A stretch of 64,000 nucleotides of DNA, taken from contig CBDAQG010000002.1 of NCBI GenBank assembly GCA_965198995.1, forward strand, positions 1,178,001 to 1,242,000. Direction: 5' to 3'. Origin of the DNA: CAXMMR01 sp965198995 (GTDB lineage Bacteria; Pseudomonadota; Alphaproteobacteria; Acetobacterales; Acetobacteraceae). Each line of letters opens with the position of its first letter. The stretch's first letter is position 1. The notes below the pieces were generated by a model. The model ran no database searches. It saw only the letters and a program-made list of their open reading frames with translations, and was not told the origin of the DNA. This document shows positions 8,503 to 16,395 of the stretch, piece after piece. The position numbers and the translations under genes were made by a program.

Positions 8503-8907
8503 GTGGTGGAGATCGAGCGGGCGGGGTCGCAGGCGTCGGGGGTGGGGCCGGCGGGAAGGTTCACCGGGGTTGTCAGGATCGATCCGTTGTTCAGGCCGCC
8601 GGCGCCGGTGCGGTTGGCGATGGCGCTGGTGACGTTTGAGCCGGGGGCGCGGACGGCGTGGCGCACGCATCCGCTCAGGCAGACGCTGATCGTGACGGCG
8701 GGGTGCGGGTTGGCGCAGCGGGAGGGTGGGGCGGTGGAGGTGATCCGGCCGGGGACGTGGTGTGGTTCGGGCCGGGGGAGAAGCATTGGCATGGGCGGGG
8801 GTGGCGACGGCGATGAGCCATATATCGCGACCCAGGAGAAGCTGGATGGGTCGCCGGTGGTTTGGTTGGAGCAGGTTAGTGAGGCGGAGTATTTAGCGGG
8901 TCGGTGA
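8503..8907 (+). pseudogene. Damaged duplicate of the cupin gene, frame-scrambled in the middle
   Basis: Most of this reading matches the 6195-6596 cupin closely ('AMALVTFEPGARTAW', 'QTLIVTAGCGLAQREG', 'QEKLDGSPVVWLEQVSEAEY'). Two one-base deletions (G runs near 8752 and 8795) and a later two-base gain near 8820 replace the motif-2 region with unrelated residues ('TWCGSGRGRSIGMGGGGDGD') and then restore the frame, so the total length is kept. The first metal-binding His is also Arg here ('WRTHP' against 'WHTHP'). The product, if made, is unlikely to bind metal. Confidence 0.8.
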
Positions 8908-8955
8908 GCGCTGCGACACCGAAGCGCTTAGTCTAGGCTTATTCGGTCAGCGGGC

Positions 8956-10152
8956 TCAGGCGGTCGTACTCTGCCCGCCTTTAATGCTACGGAGGACCGG
9001 GCCGGTTTCGAGCGAAATGCCGGCGTCTGAGACGCGTTGAGTGAAGGACTTCAAAATATTCTCATCGAAGTCCGACGAAGGGCCACTGGGAATTTCCTTA
9101 CCTGCCATGACTGGAAAGGTCAGAGCGGCCTTTCCGTCCCGGTGTTCCTTATAGTCGAACAGCGACCCGCTATTCGGCTTGCCGTAGTAGACGCGGAAAG
9201 AGGTCTTTGTCTTGCGGAAGACGATCTTTTGAACCTCTTCGAATAAGATGTCGCTACGAGAGAGAAAGAACAGCCGTATCTTCGCGTAGTTGTAAACAGC
9301 CAGCTCGCTTTCTGTTGGGGCTACTGCTTCGTGGTCTGATTCTACAGGCATGTGCAGAGGCATGATGGGTTCAGCCGGGACCGTCCGCACAACGTCCTTT
9401 GGCGCGTAGCCGAAACGGCCAAGCGCCTCCTGGGCGACGAACGCCTCCATGGCGGAGCGAATGACATCACGGTTGCTGTCGACGATCTTCTGCGTAAGCT
9501 TGCCGATCTTTGTCCCGACGGCAGTGTTGCCGAGAACAAAGCGGATGAAGTCATCAGATGGATCGGATTTAAACTGTTTGATCACGCCGACGATGGCATC
9601 GAACAGCATCTTCCGTTTGGCCTCGGCGCCGACATCCTCCGGGTTGAACAACCCGCTACGGATCGCGGCTATGCCGCCTAGCGTGTTGTCATCGATGGCA
9701 CCGTTTTTGACAATCGTCTCAAAGTCAAACCGCAAGAAGGCTGTCTCGTCCATCATGTTTTGCTTGTCCGAGTCAGCGTAGAACTCGTATTTTAGACCAT
9801 CGGTCAGGATGCCGAGCTTTACTGTCGCACAGGCATTGAAGTAGCTACGGAGTTGTCCACGGTCGTCTTTCATCTCCGCGCCGACACGCTTGGACTCTAG
9901 CGCTACGACGGGCACTCCGCGGTGGAGGATCGCGTAGTCCACTTTGTTCTGATACTTGTCGGAGAAGTCGGCGTGGTGCTCGGGCGAGACTTCATCCGGG
10001 TTCCCGGCGTCGTAGCCGAGGGCGACGAGGAAGGGCTGGACTAGCGAGGCGTTTGTGGTGGCCTCGTTGGTGACCTTTGGCGCTCTGCTGACTGCCTGCT
10101 TCGCATGCGCCAAGATGCGTTGGCGAAATTCTTCAAGCTCTTGGGACATCAC
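8956..10152 (-). CDS. Stand-alone type I restriction HsdR-N-like PD-(D/E)XK nuclease
   Basis: A 398-residue protein matching the N-terminal nuclease domain of type I restriction HsdR subunits, with no helicase domain. The catalytic core is visible: Asp72 in 'KVDYAILHRG', then Glu86-x-Lys88 in 'VVALESKRVG'. 'DRGQLRSYFNACATVKLGIL' follows as usual, and the C-terminal part (from residue 290) holds 'RLFFLSRSDILFEEVQKIVF'. Start MMSQ at 10152, or Met 10149. No HsdM or HsdS gene is adjacent, so this is a solitary nuclease, possibly of defence origin. A degenerate copy of its 3' end lies at about 10905-11100. Codons and base composition are more AT-rich than in the flanking genes, suggesting transfer. 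Confidence 0.78.
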   Translation of the reverse strand: MMSQELEEFRQRILAHAKQAVSRAPKVTNEATTNASLVQPFLVALGYDAGNPDEVSPEHHADFSDKYQNKVDYAILHRGVPVVALESKRVGAEMKDDRGQLRSYFNACATVKLGILTDGLKYEFYADSDKQNMMDETAFLRFDFETIVKNGAIDDNTLGGIAAIRSGLFNPEDVGAEAKRKMLFDAIVGVIKQFKSDPSDDFIRFVLGNTAVGTKIGKLTQKIVDSNRDVIRSAMEAFVAQEALGRFGYAPKDVVRTVPAEPIMPLHMPVESDHEAVAPTESELAVYNYAKIRLFFLSRSDILFEEVQKIVFRKTKTSFRVYYGKPNSGSLFDYKEHRDGKAALTFPVMAGKEIPSGPSSDFDENILKSFTQRVSDAGISLETGPVLRSIKGGQSTTA

Positions 10153-10265
10153 GAAGTCTCCTACACGGTAGGCTAGTTAATAATCGGTAGACTGCAACCT
10201 AATGGTGCATTAACACACACGCCTGCCGGCTGCGAGTCGTATCGCGTGCGGTTTGTGAGGGCGGC

Positions 10266-10652
10266 GTGTTGCGATACATCAACAACCTGACTTGCATCGT
10301 CGTCTTGGTTGGGCTGACGGCGTGTGCTCACAACGTCTGGGTGAAGCCTGGCGCTAGTCAACAAGACTTTGCGACGGATTCGTATGAGTGCGAGCGAGAC
10401 ATGCGGCAGTCGAAATATTTTGGCGGTGGCCTCATGGGCCAAGCCAATGCCGTGTCATTTGAGGGTAAGTGCATGAACGCCAGGGGATGGACGCTTGAGA
10501 CACAGACGGCTGCTGTTGACGATGAGGCTGTTACAACTGAAGCGGCAGCTCGTCAGTCAGCTTCGGATCAGTGTGTTGCGATGGGTATACATATCAATGA
10601 TGATCGATACTCCACTTGCTTTAAGGCACACTTCCACGTTCAAGCGCCGTAA
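10266..10652 (+). CDS. Small lipoprotein
   Basis: A 128-residue protein with a lipoprotein signal: hydrophobic stretch 'IVVLVGLTACAHN' with a lipobox ending at Cys20. The mature part has the pattern 'VWVKPGASQQDFATDSYECE', then 'CMNARGW', a set of conserved Cys residues common in small proteobacterial envelope lipoproteins of unknown function. It is divergent from the HsdR-N gene. The base composition matches the AT-richer island around it. Function unknown. Confidence 0.72.
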   Translation: MLRYINNLTCIVVLVGLTACAHNVWVKPGASQQDFATDSYECERDMRQSKYFGGGLMGQANAVSFEGKCMNARGWTLETQTAAVDDEAVTTEAAARQSASDQCVAMGIHINDDRYSTCFKAHFHVQAP

Positions 10653-10900
10653 CACAGCGATGCTATAATTGTTTAAGTTATACTTACTAGTGTTCCAATG
10701 AACTCGTTGTGATTTAAGTAGCAAACCTCAGTCTTATTGCTTGGTGTAGGCTTTTTAATCTGTTCAAGAATGACCCAAGTTTTGTATCCTCAAAGCTTCA
10801 CATGCGCCATCAAGACCTGGAAACAGTGCGGCGGCAGTAATGCCCATTAACGCCAACTCGCGCATGACGACGTCGTGCTGAGTCACACGTATGTCAACAG
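10653..10900. other. AT-rich intergenic stretch
   Basis: Visibly AT-rich compared with the rest of the window (TATAATTGTTTAAGTTATAC near 10672). No gene is supported. It separates the lipoprotein gene from the remnant of a second HsdR-N gene. Confidence 0.5.
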
Positions 10901-10904
10901 CTTC

Positions 10905-11100
10905 TAGGCACCTCTTTGCCCGCCATTATAAGCACGGTTAAAACGGCTTTTCTATTACGATGCTCCTTGTAGTCTAACAGCGATTCAAATTGGGTTCACT
11001 ATAGTAGACACGGAACGATGTCCTGATCTTGCGGAATACGAGCTTCTACACCTCTTCAAGCAGGATATCGCTTCGTGATAGAAAGACGAGGCGTATCTTA
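10905..11100 (-). pseudogene. Remnant of a second HsdR-N-type gene (3' part)
   Basis: Read on the minus strand, this gives 'KIRLVFLSRSDILLEEV', a stop, 'KLVFRKIRTSFRVYYSEPN', a frameshift, then 'LDYKEHRNRKAVLTV' and 'MAGKEVP'. The intact protein encoded at 8956-10152 has the matching blocks ('KIRLFFLSRSDILFEEV', 'FRKTKTSFRVYYGKPN', 'FDYKEHRDGKAALTF', 'VMAGKEIP') in the same order. It is therefore a dead 3' fragment of a paralogue. It abuts the stop codon of the DUF2806 gene. Confidence 0.85.
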
Positions 11101-12024
11101 AGGCGTTGCGTCGATCCGGTATATTGTTTCTGTGGGCTGCCACGTCGACGTCAAGCCGTCTTGCGAGACTAGGCTGCAGAGCTCAATGTTGACTGCATGC
11201 TTTTGAATACATGACGCCGCATGTCGCAACGCTTTTTCGTCAGGCTCTTTTGGCAGGAGAGAGCATACTTCGTTCCCGAACTTCGATATCAAGATTACGG
11301 GTATAAGGTAATGCTCTAGCGGCTTAATCTTCAACGCGCACTTGTTGCTAGCCAGGATTATAGAACCGTCAGGATCCTTTGGTAGATTAAGAGTTACGTT
11401 ACCACCTACTTCTTGTAACAAGCCGTGTTCCTCAAGCAGGGTTAGATCTAGTAGTTCTTGTCCTTCGAAATTTCCTTGCTTGATGATAAATGTGTCAATG
11501 CGGTTCTCGACAACGCGTTGAAACGTCTGTGCAAGATATTGGTCGATCTCGGAAAGTCCACGGAGGGTTCTGAGCGAGAAAGCCCCGGGCCGCCTTATCT
11601 CTCCAGATAGTATTCGGCCCCATAGTTTGCGGATGTCGCCGCTGCTTGCTCGCTCAGCATACGCGCCAAACGTATTGAGCCAGTCTTCATCAATGGACCT
11701 TTCTTGGCTCTGACTTGGTATCTCGCCAATTGCATCAGGTTGATGCGATAACATTTCCTCAATCGCCTCGTAGGCAACCGCCTCTCGGTTGAAATACTTC
11801 CGCTCATGTTCAGAGATAAACAGCTTTGCAGCACGGATCCCCAGCTGACCATTTCGTGCTAGAACACGCAAGGCTTCTTTATCGTCAATCCCGTGTAAAC
11901 GCTCTGTTTGCTTGTTCTTTAACCTAATACGTCGAGAAACTCCTTCAGTCCATGCTCCAGGTATATCAACTAAACTACCCAGAAATCGGTCTATCGCGGA
12001 AACTGCTCTGGATCTTGCTGACAT
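11098..12024 (-). CDS. DUF2806-domain protein
   Basis: A 308-residue soluble protein of the DUF2806 type. The diagnostic stretch is 'DWLNTFGAYAERASSGDIRK' followed by 'LWGRILSGEIRRPGAFSLRT' and 'LRGLSEIDQ' in the middle. The N-terminus is basic and helical, and the C-terminus carries a small mixed domain. The biochemical role of DUF2806 is not established; such genes are frequent in accessory islands. Start ATG 12024. The gene is AT-richer than the flanking guaA. Its stop codon touches the HsdR-N remnant, so insertion or deletion has trimmed this locus. Confidence 0.72.
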   Translation of the reverse strand: MSARSRAVSAIDRFLGSLVDIPGAWTEGVSRRIRLKNKQTERLHGIDDKEALRVLARNGQLGIRAAKLFISEHERKYFNREAVAYEAIEEMLSHQPDAIGEIPSQSQERSIDEDWLNTFGAYAERASSGDIRKLWGRILSGEIRRPGAFSLRTLRGLSEIDQYLAQTFQRVVENRIDTFIIKQGNFEGQELLDLTLLEEHGLLQEVGGNVTLNLPKDPDGSIILASNKCALKIKPLEHYLIPVILISKFGNEVCSLLPKEPDEKALRHAASCIQKHAVNIELCSLVSQDGLTSTWQPTETIYRIDATP

Positions 12025-12187
12025 AGTTAACCCACTCTGTTCCAGGTGAGCAACAAGCGAAACGCTGTTGCTAAGTGGGTCGGCTTCTTCTTCCGTGTTT
12101 GAGTCCTACTTTGATGATCTACGATTCGTAGGTTTACTCGCGGAAGTTGTCTTTGGTAATCAAGGATGCGTGGAAAGCTGATGGGAT

Positions 12188-12230
12188 CCAAGGGCCTCGC
12201 GGCCCTTGGCAGGTCCAGGACAGCGTCCTG
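12188..12230. terminator. R1 twin hairpin after guaA
   Basis: Two tandem perfect hairpins: CCAAGGGCC-tcgc-GGCCCTTGG (12188-12209) and CCAGGAC-agc-GTCCTGG (12214-12230). They begin about 28 bases beyond the guaA stop on the minus strand. The element belongs to the dispersed R1 family (other copies near 14040, 26610, 54110 and 57280). A transcription-end or mRNA-protecting role fits the position; there is no clear U-tract. Confidence 0.7.
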
Positions 12231-12257
12231 GCCTTTCTGCTGCTTGGCTTCCTACCC

Positions 12258-13823
12258 TTACTCCCACTCGATCGTGCCCGGTGGTTTGCTGGTGATGTCG
12301 TAGGTGACGCGGTTGATGCCGGGGACTTCGTTGACGATGCGGGCGGAGACGCGCTGGAGGAAGCTCATTTCGAAGGGGTAGATGTCGGCGGTCATGCCGT
12401 CGGTGCTGGTGACGGCGCGCAAGGCGCACACGTGGTCGTAGGTGCGGCCGTCGCCCATGACGCCGACGCTCTTGACGGGGAGGAGGACGGCGAAGGCTTG
12501 CCAGATGGCGTCGTAGAGGCCGTGAGCGCGGATTTCATCCAGATAGACCGCGTCGGCGCGGCGGAGGATGGCGAGTTTTTCGGCGGTGATGGCGCCGGGG
12601 ATACGGATGGCGAGGCCGGGGCCGGGGAAGGGGTGGCGGCCGATGACGGCTTCGGGGAGGCCGAGCTCGCGGCCGAGGATGCGGACCTCGTCCTTGAAGA
12701 GCTCGCGCAGGGGCTCGACGAGGGTCATGCGCATGTGGGCGGGGAGGCCGCCGACGTTGTGGTGGGATTTGATGGTGGCGGAGGGGCCGCCGGTGGGGCT
12801 CACGCTTTCTATTACGTCCGGATAGAGGGTGCCCTGGGCGAGGAAGTCGGCACCGCCGAGGCGGGTCGCTTCGGCCTCGAAGACCTCGATGAAGAGGCGG
12901 CCTATGGTTTTGCGTTTTTGCTCGGGGTCGGTGACGCCGGCGAGCGCGTCGAGGAAGAGGGCGGACGCGTCGCGGTGGACGAGGGGGATTTGGAGGAGGT
13001 CGCGGAAGGTGGCGTCGACTTGGGCGGCCTCGCCCTCGCGGAGCAGGCCGTGGTCGACGAAGATGCAGGTGAGCTGGGGGCCGATGGCCTCGTGGATGAG
13101 GGTGGCGGCGACCGAGCTGTCGACGCCGCCGGAGAGGCCGCAGATGACGCGGCCGGCGCCGACCTGGGCGCGGATGCGGTCGATCTCGGCGGCGCGGAAG
13201 GCGGCCATGGTCCAGGCGCCGTGGCAGCCGCAGACGGCGTGGGAAAAGCGGCGGAGGAGCTCGGCGCCGTGCGGGGTGTGGACGACTTCGGGGTGGAACA
13301 TCAGGCCGTAATAGTGCCGGGCGTCGTCGGCGATGATGGCGAACGGGGCGCCTTCGGAGGCGGCGACCGTGGTGAAGCCGGGCGGGGCGGCGGTGATGCG
13401 GTCGCCGTGGCTCATCCAGACGGGCTGGCGGTCACCGGGGGACCAGCCTTCGGGCAGGAGCGCGCAGGGGGCGAGGACGGACAGGGAGGCGGGGCCGAAC
13501 TCGCGGTGGTCGGAGCCTTCGACCATGCCGCCGAGTTGGGCGCACAAGGTCATTTGGCCGTAGCAGATGCCGAGCAGGGGGACGCCGAGGTCGAAGACGA
13601 TCTGGGGGGCGCGGGGGGAGCCCGGGTCGGCGACCGAGGCGGGGCCGCCGGAGAGGACGATGCCGCGGGGGGCGAAGGCGCGGATGCGGTCCGGGTCGGC
13701 GTTGAAGGGCCAGACCTCGCAGTAGACGCCGGAGGCTCGCAGGCGGCGGGCGATGAGCTGGGTGACCTGGCTGCCGAAGTCCAGGATCAGCAGGCGATCT
13801 TGGTGGAGGTCGGGGTGGGTCAT
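12258..13823 (-). CDS. guaA: GMP synthase (glutamine-hydrolysing)
   Basis: A 521-residue two-domain enzyme converting XMP to GMP with glutamine and ATP. The class I glutamine amidotransferase domain comes first ('LILDFGSQVTQLIARRLR', nucleophile Cys87 in 'GICYGQM', 'MFHPEVVHT'). The ATP pyrophosphatase domain follows ('GLSGGVDSSVAATLIHEA' P-loop, 'QGTLYPDVIES', 'LPAHMRMTLVEPLRELFKDE'), and the C-terminal dimerisation domain ends in 'ITSKPPGTIEWE', the conserved terminus. Length is normal. Start ATG 13823. guaB, the preceding pathway enzyme, lies separately at 54151, so the two are not in an operon. Confidence 0.97.
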   Translation of the reverse strand: MTHPDLHQDRLLILDFGSQVTQLIARRLRASGVYCEVWPFNADPDRIRAFAPRGIVLSGGPASVADPGSPRAPQIVFDLGVPLLGICYGQMTLCAQLGGMVEGSDHREFGPASLSVLAPCALLPEGWSPGDRQPVWMSHGDRITAAPPGFTTVAASEGAPFAIIADDARHYYGLMFHPEVVHTPHGAELLRRFSHAVCGCHGAWTMAAFRAAEIDRIRAQVGAGRVICGLSGGVDSSVAATLIHEAIGPQLTCIFVDHGLLREGEAAQVDATFRDLLQIPLVHRDASALFLDALAGVTDPEQKRKTIGRLFIEVFEAEATRLGGADFLAQGTLYPDVIESVSPTGGPSATIKSHHNVGGLPAHMRMTLVEPLRELFKDEVRILGRELGLPEAVIGRHPFPGPGLAIRIPGAITAEKLAILRRADAVYLDEIRAHGLYDAIWQAFAVLLPVKSVGVMGDGRTYDHVCALRAVTSTDGMTADIYPFEMSFLQRVSARIVNEVPGINRVTYDITSKPPGTIEWE

Positions 13824-13845
13824 GTTCGGCTTCCGGTCGGGGCGA

Positions 13846-14072
13846 GGAAGGAAGGCCAGGGGCGTCGCCCGTGGACCCGATTAAAGGCGGTGCCTTTGAA
13901 ATCCAATTGAGTGGGACTTTGCCGCATGGTTCGGGGCGGAGCGTGTGTGAGGATGTTTGTTGGCTTTGCCAGATAAGAACACGAGTCCTTATTGATCGGG
14001 GTCTGGGGCCGCGGGCCCCGTCGTGCGCAGCACGCTATCGCGTGACGGGTCCAGGGCAGAGGCCTGGCCTTT
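13846..14072. repeat. Composite R1 element between guaA and rsmB
   Basis: The left arm (13846-13907) contains 'GGCCAGGGGCGTCGCCC' and 'GGTGCCTTTGAAATCCA'; the right arm (13996-14072) contains a G/C hairpin and the R1 hairpin 'CCAGGGCAGAGGCCTGG', which has one mismatch. The same two-arm arrangement, including 'GCCTTTGAAATCCA', recurs at 26517-26660. The right arm overlaps the 3' end of the rsmB reading frame. Confidence 0.7.
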
Positions 14073-15356
14073 CTTTTCCAGCACCGCCGCGAAGAAGCCG
14101 TCGGTTTCGTGATGGAGTGGAGTGAGGCGGAGATACGGGCCGGGGCAGGGTGGCTCGGTCGGCCAGGGCCAGGCGGCGGCGAGGGGGAGGACGGCGAAGT
14201 CGGGGTGGGTTTGCAGAAAATGGTCGATCTGCGCCTCGTTTTCGGCGGGGAGGAGGGAGCAGGTGGCGTAGACCAGGCGGCCGCCGGTGCGCACGAGGCG
14301 GGCGGCGTCGTGCAGGATGTCGGCTTGCTTGGCGGTGAGCTCGGTGAGGGTTTGCTCGGTGAGGCGGGTGCGGGCGTCGGGGTTGCGGCGCCAGGTGCCG
14401 GTGCCGGTGCAGGGGGCGTCGACGAGGACGCGGTGGGCGGTGCCGGCGTGGCGCTTGAGCCATTTGTCGCCCGGGGTGACGAGGTGGCGCTCGACATTGA
14501 AGGCGCCGGCGCGGCGGAGGCGCTGGGTGGCGGCGGCGAGGCGCGGGGCGGAGACGTCGCAGGCGGTGATGTGGCCGCGATTGGCCATGGCGGCGGCGAT
14601 GGCCAGGGTTTTGCCGCCGGCGCCGGCGCACCAGTCGACGACGCGGTGGTCGGGCTCGGGGGCGAGCAGGGCGGCGACGAGCTGGCTGCCTTCGTCCTGG
14701 ATTTCGACGAGGCCGGTCTGGAAGGCCTGGCCGGAGGTGACGGGGCGGCGGTCGGCGATGCGCAGGCCCCAGGGGGAGAGCGGGGTGGGGGTGGCTTGCA
14801 GGCCCTCGGCGGCGAGGGCGGCCTGCGCGGCCTCGCGGGTGGTGCGCAGAGAGTTCACGCGCAGGTCGAGCGGGGCCGGGGCGAGCAGGGCGGCCATCTC
14901 GGCGGGGAGGCGGTCTTCGAAGGCTTGCAGGAGCGCGGGGTAGAGCCAGTCGGGGAGCTCCAGGGCGGTGGCGGGGGGCATGTCGGGGTGGTTGAGGGTT
15001 TGCCCTTCGAGGCGGCGGAGGGCGGCGGCTTCCAGCGCGATCAGGCTGGGGGCGCCGTATTGGCCGCCGGAGAAGGACTGGGCGAGGCCGTCATAGCGCC
15101 AGCCTTCGAGCAGGAGGGAGGCGGCGGCGAGCATGCGGGGGGTGGGCGCGGTTTCGGCGCGCTCGAGCCACCAGGTGAGGCGGCGGCGGGCGCGCAGGAC
15201 GCGCCAGGCGCGGTCGGAGACGGCGCGGCGGTCGCCGGAGCCGATGTAGCGGCGGTCGCGGAAGAAGGCGTTGGCGACGGCGTCGGCGGGGCGGCGGTCA
15301 TGGTCGATCTCGGCGAGGAGGTCGATGGCGGCGGCGAGGCGGGCGGCGGGGGTCAT
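13989..15356 (-). CDS. rsmB: RsmB/NOP-family 16S rRNA m5C methyltransferase
   Basis: A 455-residue SAM-dependent RNA cytosine-C5 methyltransferase. It has an N-terminal NusB-like helical region, then the Rossmann domain: SAM site 'VVDWCAGAGGKTLAIAAAMA', 'ACDVSAPRLAA', the release Cys in 'VDAPCTGTGTWRRNPD', and the catalytic Cys in 'YATCSLLPAENE'. The last family-typical segment is 'ETDGFFAAVLEK'. The roughly 26 residues after it, to TGA at 13989, are encoded by the R1 element and probably have no role. Whether it methylates C967 exactly is inferred from family. Confidence 0.9.
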   Translation of the reverse strand: MTPAARLAAAIDLLAEIDHDRRPADAVANAFFRDRRYIGSGDRRAVSDRAWRVLRARRRLTWWLERAETAPTPRMLAAASLLLEGWRYDGLAQSFSGGQYGAPSLIALEAAALRRLEGQTLNHPDMPPATALELPDWLYPALLQAFEDRLPAEMAALLAPAPLDLRVNSLRTTREAAQAALAAEGLQATPTPLSPWGLRIADRRPVTSGQAFQTGLVEIQDEGSQLVAALLAPEPDHRVVDWCAGAGGKTLAIAAAMANRGHITACDVSAPRLAAATQRLRRAGAFNVERHLVTPGDKWLKRHAGTAHRVLVDAPCTGTGTWRRNPDARTRLTEQTLTELTAKQADILHDAARLVRTGGRLVYATCSLLPAENEAQIDHFLQTHPDFAVLPLAAAWPWPTEPPCPGPYLRLTPLHHETDGFFAAVLEKKGQASALDPSRDSVLRTTGPAAPDPDQ

Positions 15357-15659
15357 GGGGGGTTAAGGCAAGGTTGGGGGCGGAAGGCAAGGGTTTGGTG
15401 GTGGGGAGGCTTTGGGGCTTTGCCCTTGACCTGGCAGCTGGCCGCCGTCGGCAGCGATGGGGTCTACCTGGTCGGTTCGACTTCAGTCGGGAAACAGAGG
15501 CCGCGGCTCGTTGATGGCGGCCATGTCGGACGTTCGACAGTCGAAGCAACGTTCTGAAGCAGATATCAGCCGGACGGTTATCAACCTAGCCGTTGGCATG
15601 GGTGAGGAGCGGCGTTCCCTGACGTCATTTGAGATGAGGCTACGCTGTAAGTCGCTGGT
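15357..15659. other. Intergenic region, no supported gene
   Basis: Between the start of rsmB and a degraded reading frame near 15.7 kb. Several open frames are present but none has convincing protein content or a ribosome site. Nothing recognisable is seen. Confidence 0.4.
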
Positions 15660-15860
15660 TGCCCGGTCATGTGCAGTTCACCGCGAGCCAGCCGCCAAAG
15701 GCCTCGAGCCGGTAGCGGTGGCGCTGGCGTAGGCGACTTTCTCGACGGGATCAGGGTCACGTTTGATCGTCATGTGGCGGCCATCGTTGGCCAGATCAAT
15801 CCAGCGCGGCTCGCGCCCGAGGCCGACGCCAGCACCGGGAGGCGAGCAGTCCTGCCATCA
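15660..15860 (-). pseudogene. Unrecognised gene fragment with a frameshift
   Basis: The minus strand reads 'GREPRWIDLANDGRHMTIKR', then 'DPDPVEKV'; shifting frame at about 15735 gives 'RQRHRYRLEAFGGWLAVN' and a stop. The text looks like real protein rather than noise, but no start codon lies in frame after an upstream TGA at 15860-15858. I do not recognise the family. It is best read as the decayed 3' end of a small gene. Confidence 0.35.
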
Positions 15861-16030
15861 TCCAGGGCCGATGGATCCGCGCAGGAGCTTGGTGAAGGAG
15901 GCTAGGCCGAGCAAGCTGCCGACGTTGATCCTTGGGCTGGCCGTAAGCCGACGCTCGATGATCGAACGTGAGCGCACCGAATTTGAGGGCATCCTCGCCA
16001 GCGTTTGGATGAGTGCGGCCGCGCTATGCC

Positions 16031-16387
16031 TTATGGCACTACAGTGAAGATGAACTTGCCGGACGTATGATGGGTGTCGGAGTCGGTCGCGTGCCAGGCG
16101 ACGGTGTAGGTGCCGGCCGGCAGCGGCTTCAGGCCGATGGCGAGGTGGCTGTCGTCGCCGGCGAGGTGGACGTGGCCGTCATCGACCTGGCCGCCCGAGG
16201 CGTTGGTCACGGTGATGGTGGTGAACAGCGGCTCGACGCCTTCGGTGAAGGTGAGCGTCACCGCGGTGGGGGCTTGCGGGACGGTGCTGCCAACGGCGGG
16301 GCTGGCGGTCTTGAGAAAGGCGTGTGCGGCGGCGGGGGTGGACAGCGCGAGCGTGACGAGTGCCGCGGCGGCGGGAGCATGGCGCAT
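16031..16387 (-). CDS. copC: CopC-domain periplasmic copper-binding protein
   Basis: A 118-residue protein with a signal peptide (MRHAPAAAALVTLALSTPAA, then AHA) and a CopC beta-barrel. The mature N-terminus starts with the usual His ('AHAFLKTASPAVGSTVPQAP'), followed by 'VTLTFTEGVEPLFTTITV', 'HLAIGLKPLPAGTYTVAWHA' and the His-rich 'TDSDTHHTSGKFIF'. It binds Cu in the periplasm. It starts nine bases after the stop of the upstream outer-membrane protein gene, so the two are co-transcribed. CopD is not present next to it. Confidence 0.88.
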   Translation of the reverse strand: MRHAPAAAALVTLALSTPAAAHAFLKTASPAVGSTVPQAPTAVTLTFTEGVEPLFTTITVTNASGGQVDDGHVHLAGDDSHLAIGLKPLPAGTYTVAWHATDSDTHHTSGKFIFTVVP

Positions 16388-16395
16388 GGGGGTTC

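Noticed and set aside
10173..10442. Minus-strand 89-residue frame overlapping the lipoprotein gene
   Set aside because: The plus strand has a lipobox and conserved Cys pattern; the minus frame has no known features.
12147..13910. Long plus-strand open frame of 587 codons over guaA
   Set aside because: It is the antisense shadow of guaA in high-GC DNA: Gly/Ala/Asp-rich text with no family pattern.
14109..15557. Plus-strand 482-codon frame over rsmB
   Set aside because: Antisense shadow; repetitive Gly/Glu/Ala text and no ribosome site.
15857..16030. Plus-strand small gene 'MDPRRSLVKEARPSKLPTLI'
   Set aside because: No ribosome site and no recognisable pattern; it overlaps the end of the copC region.
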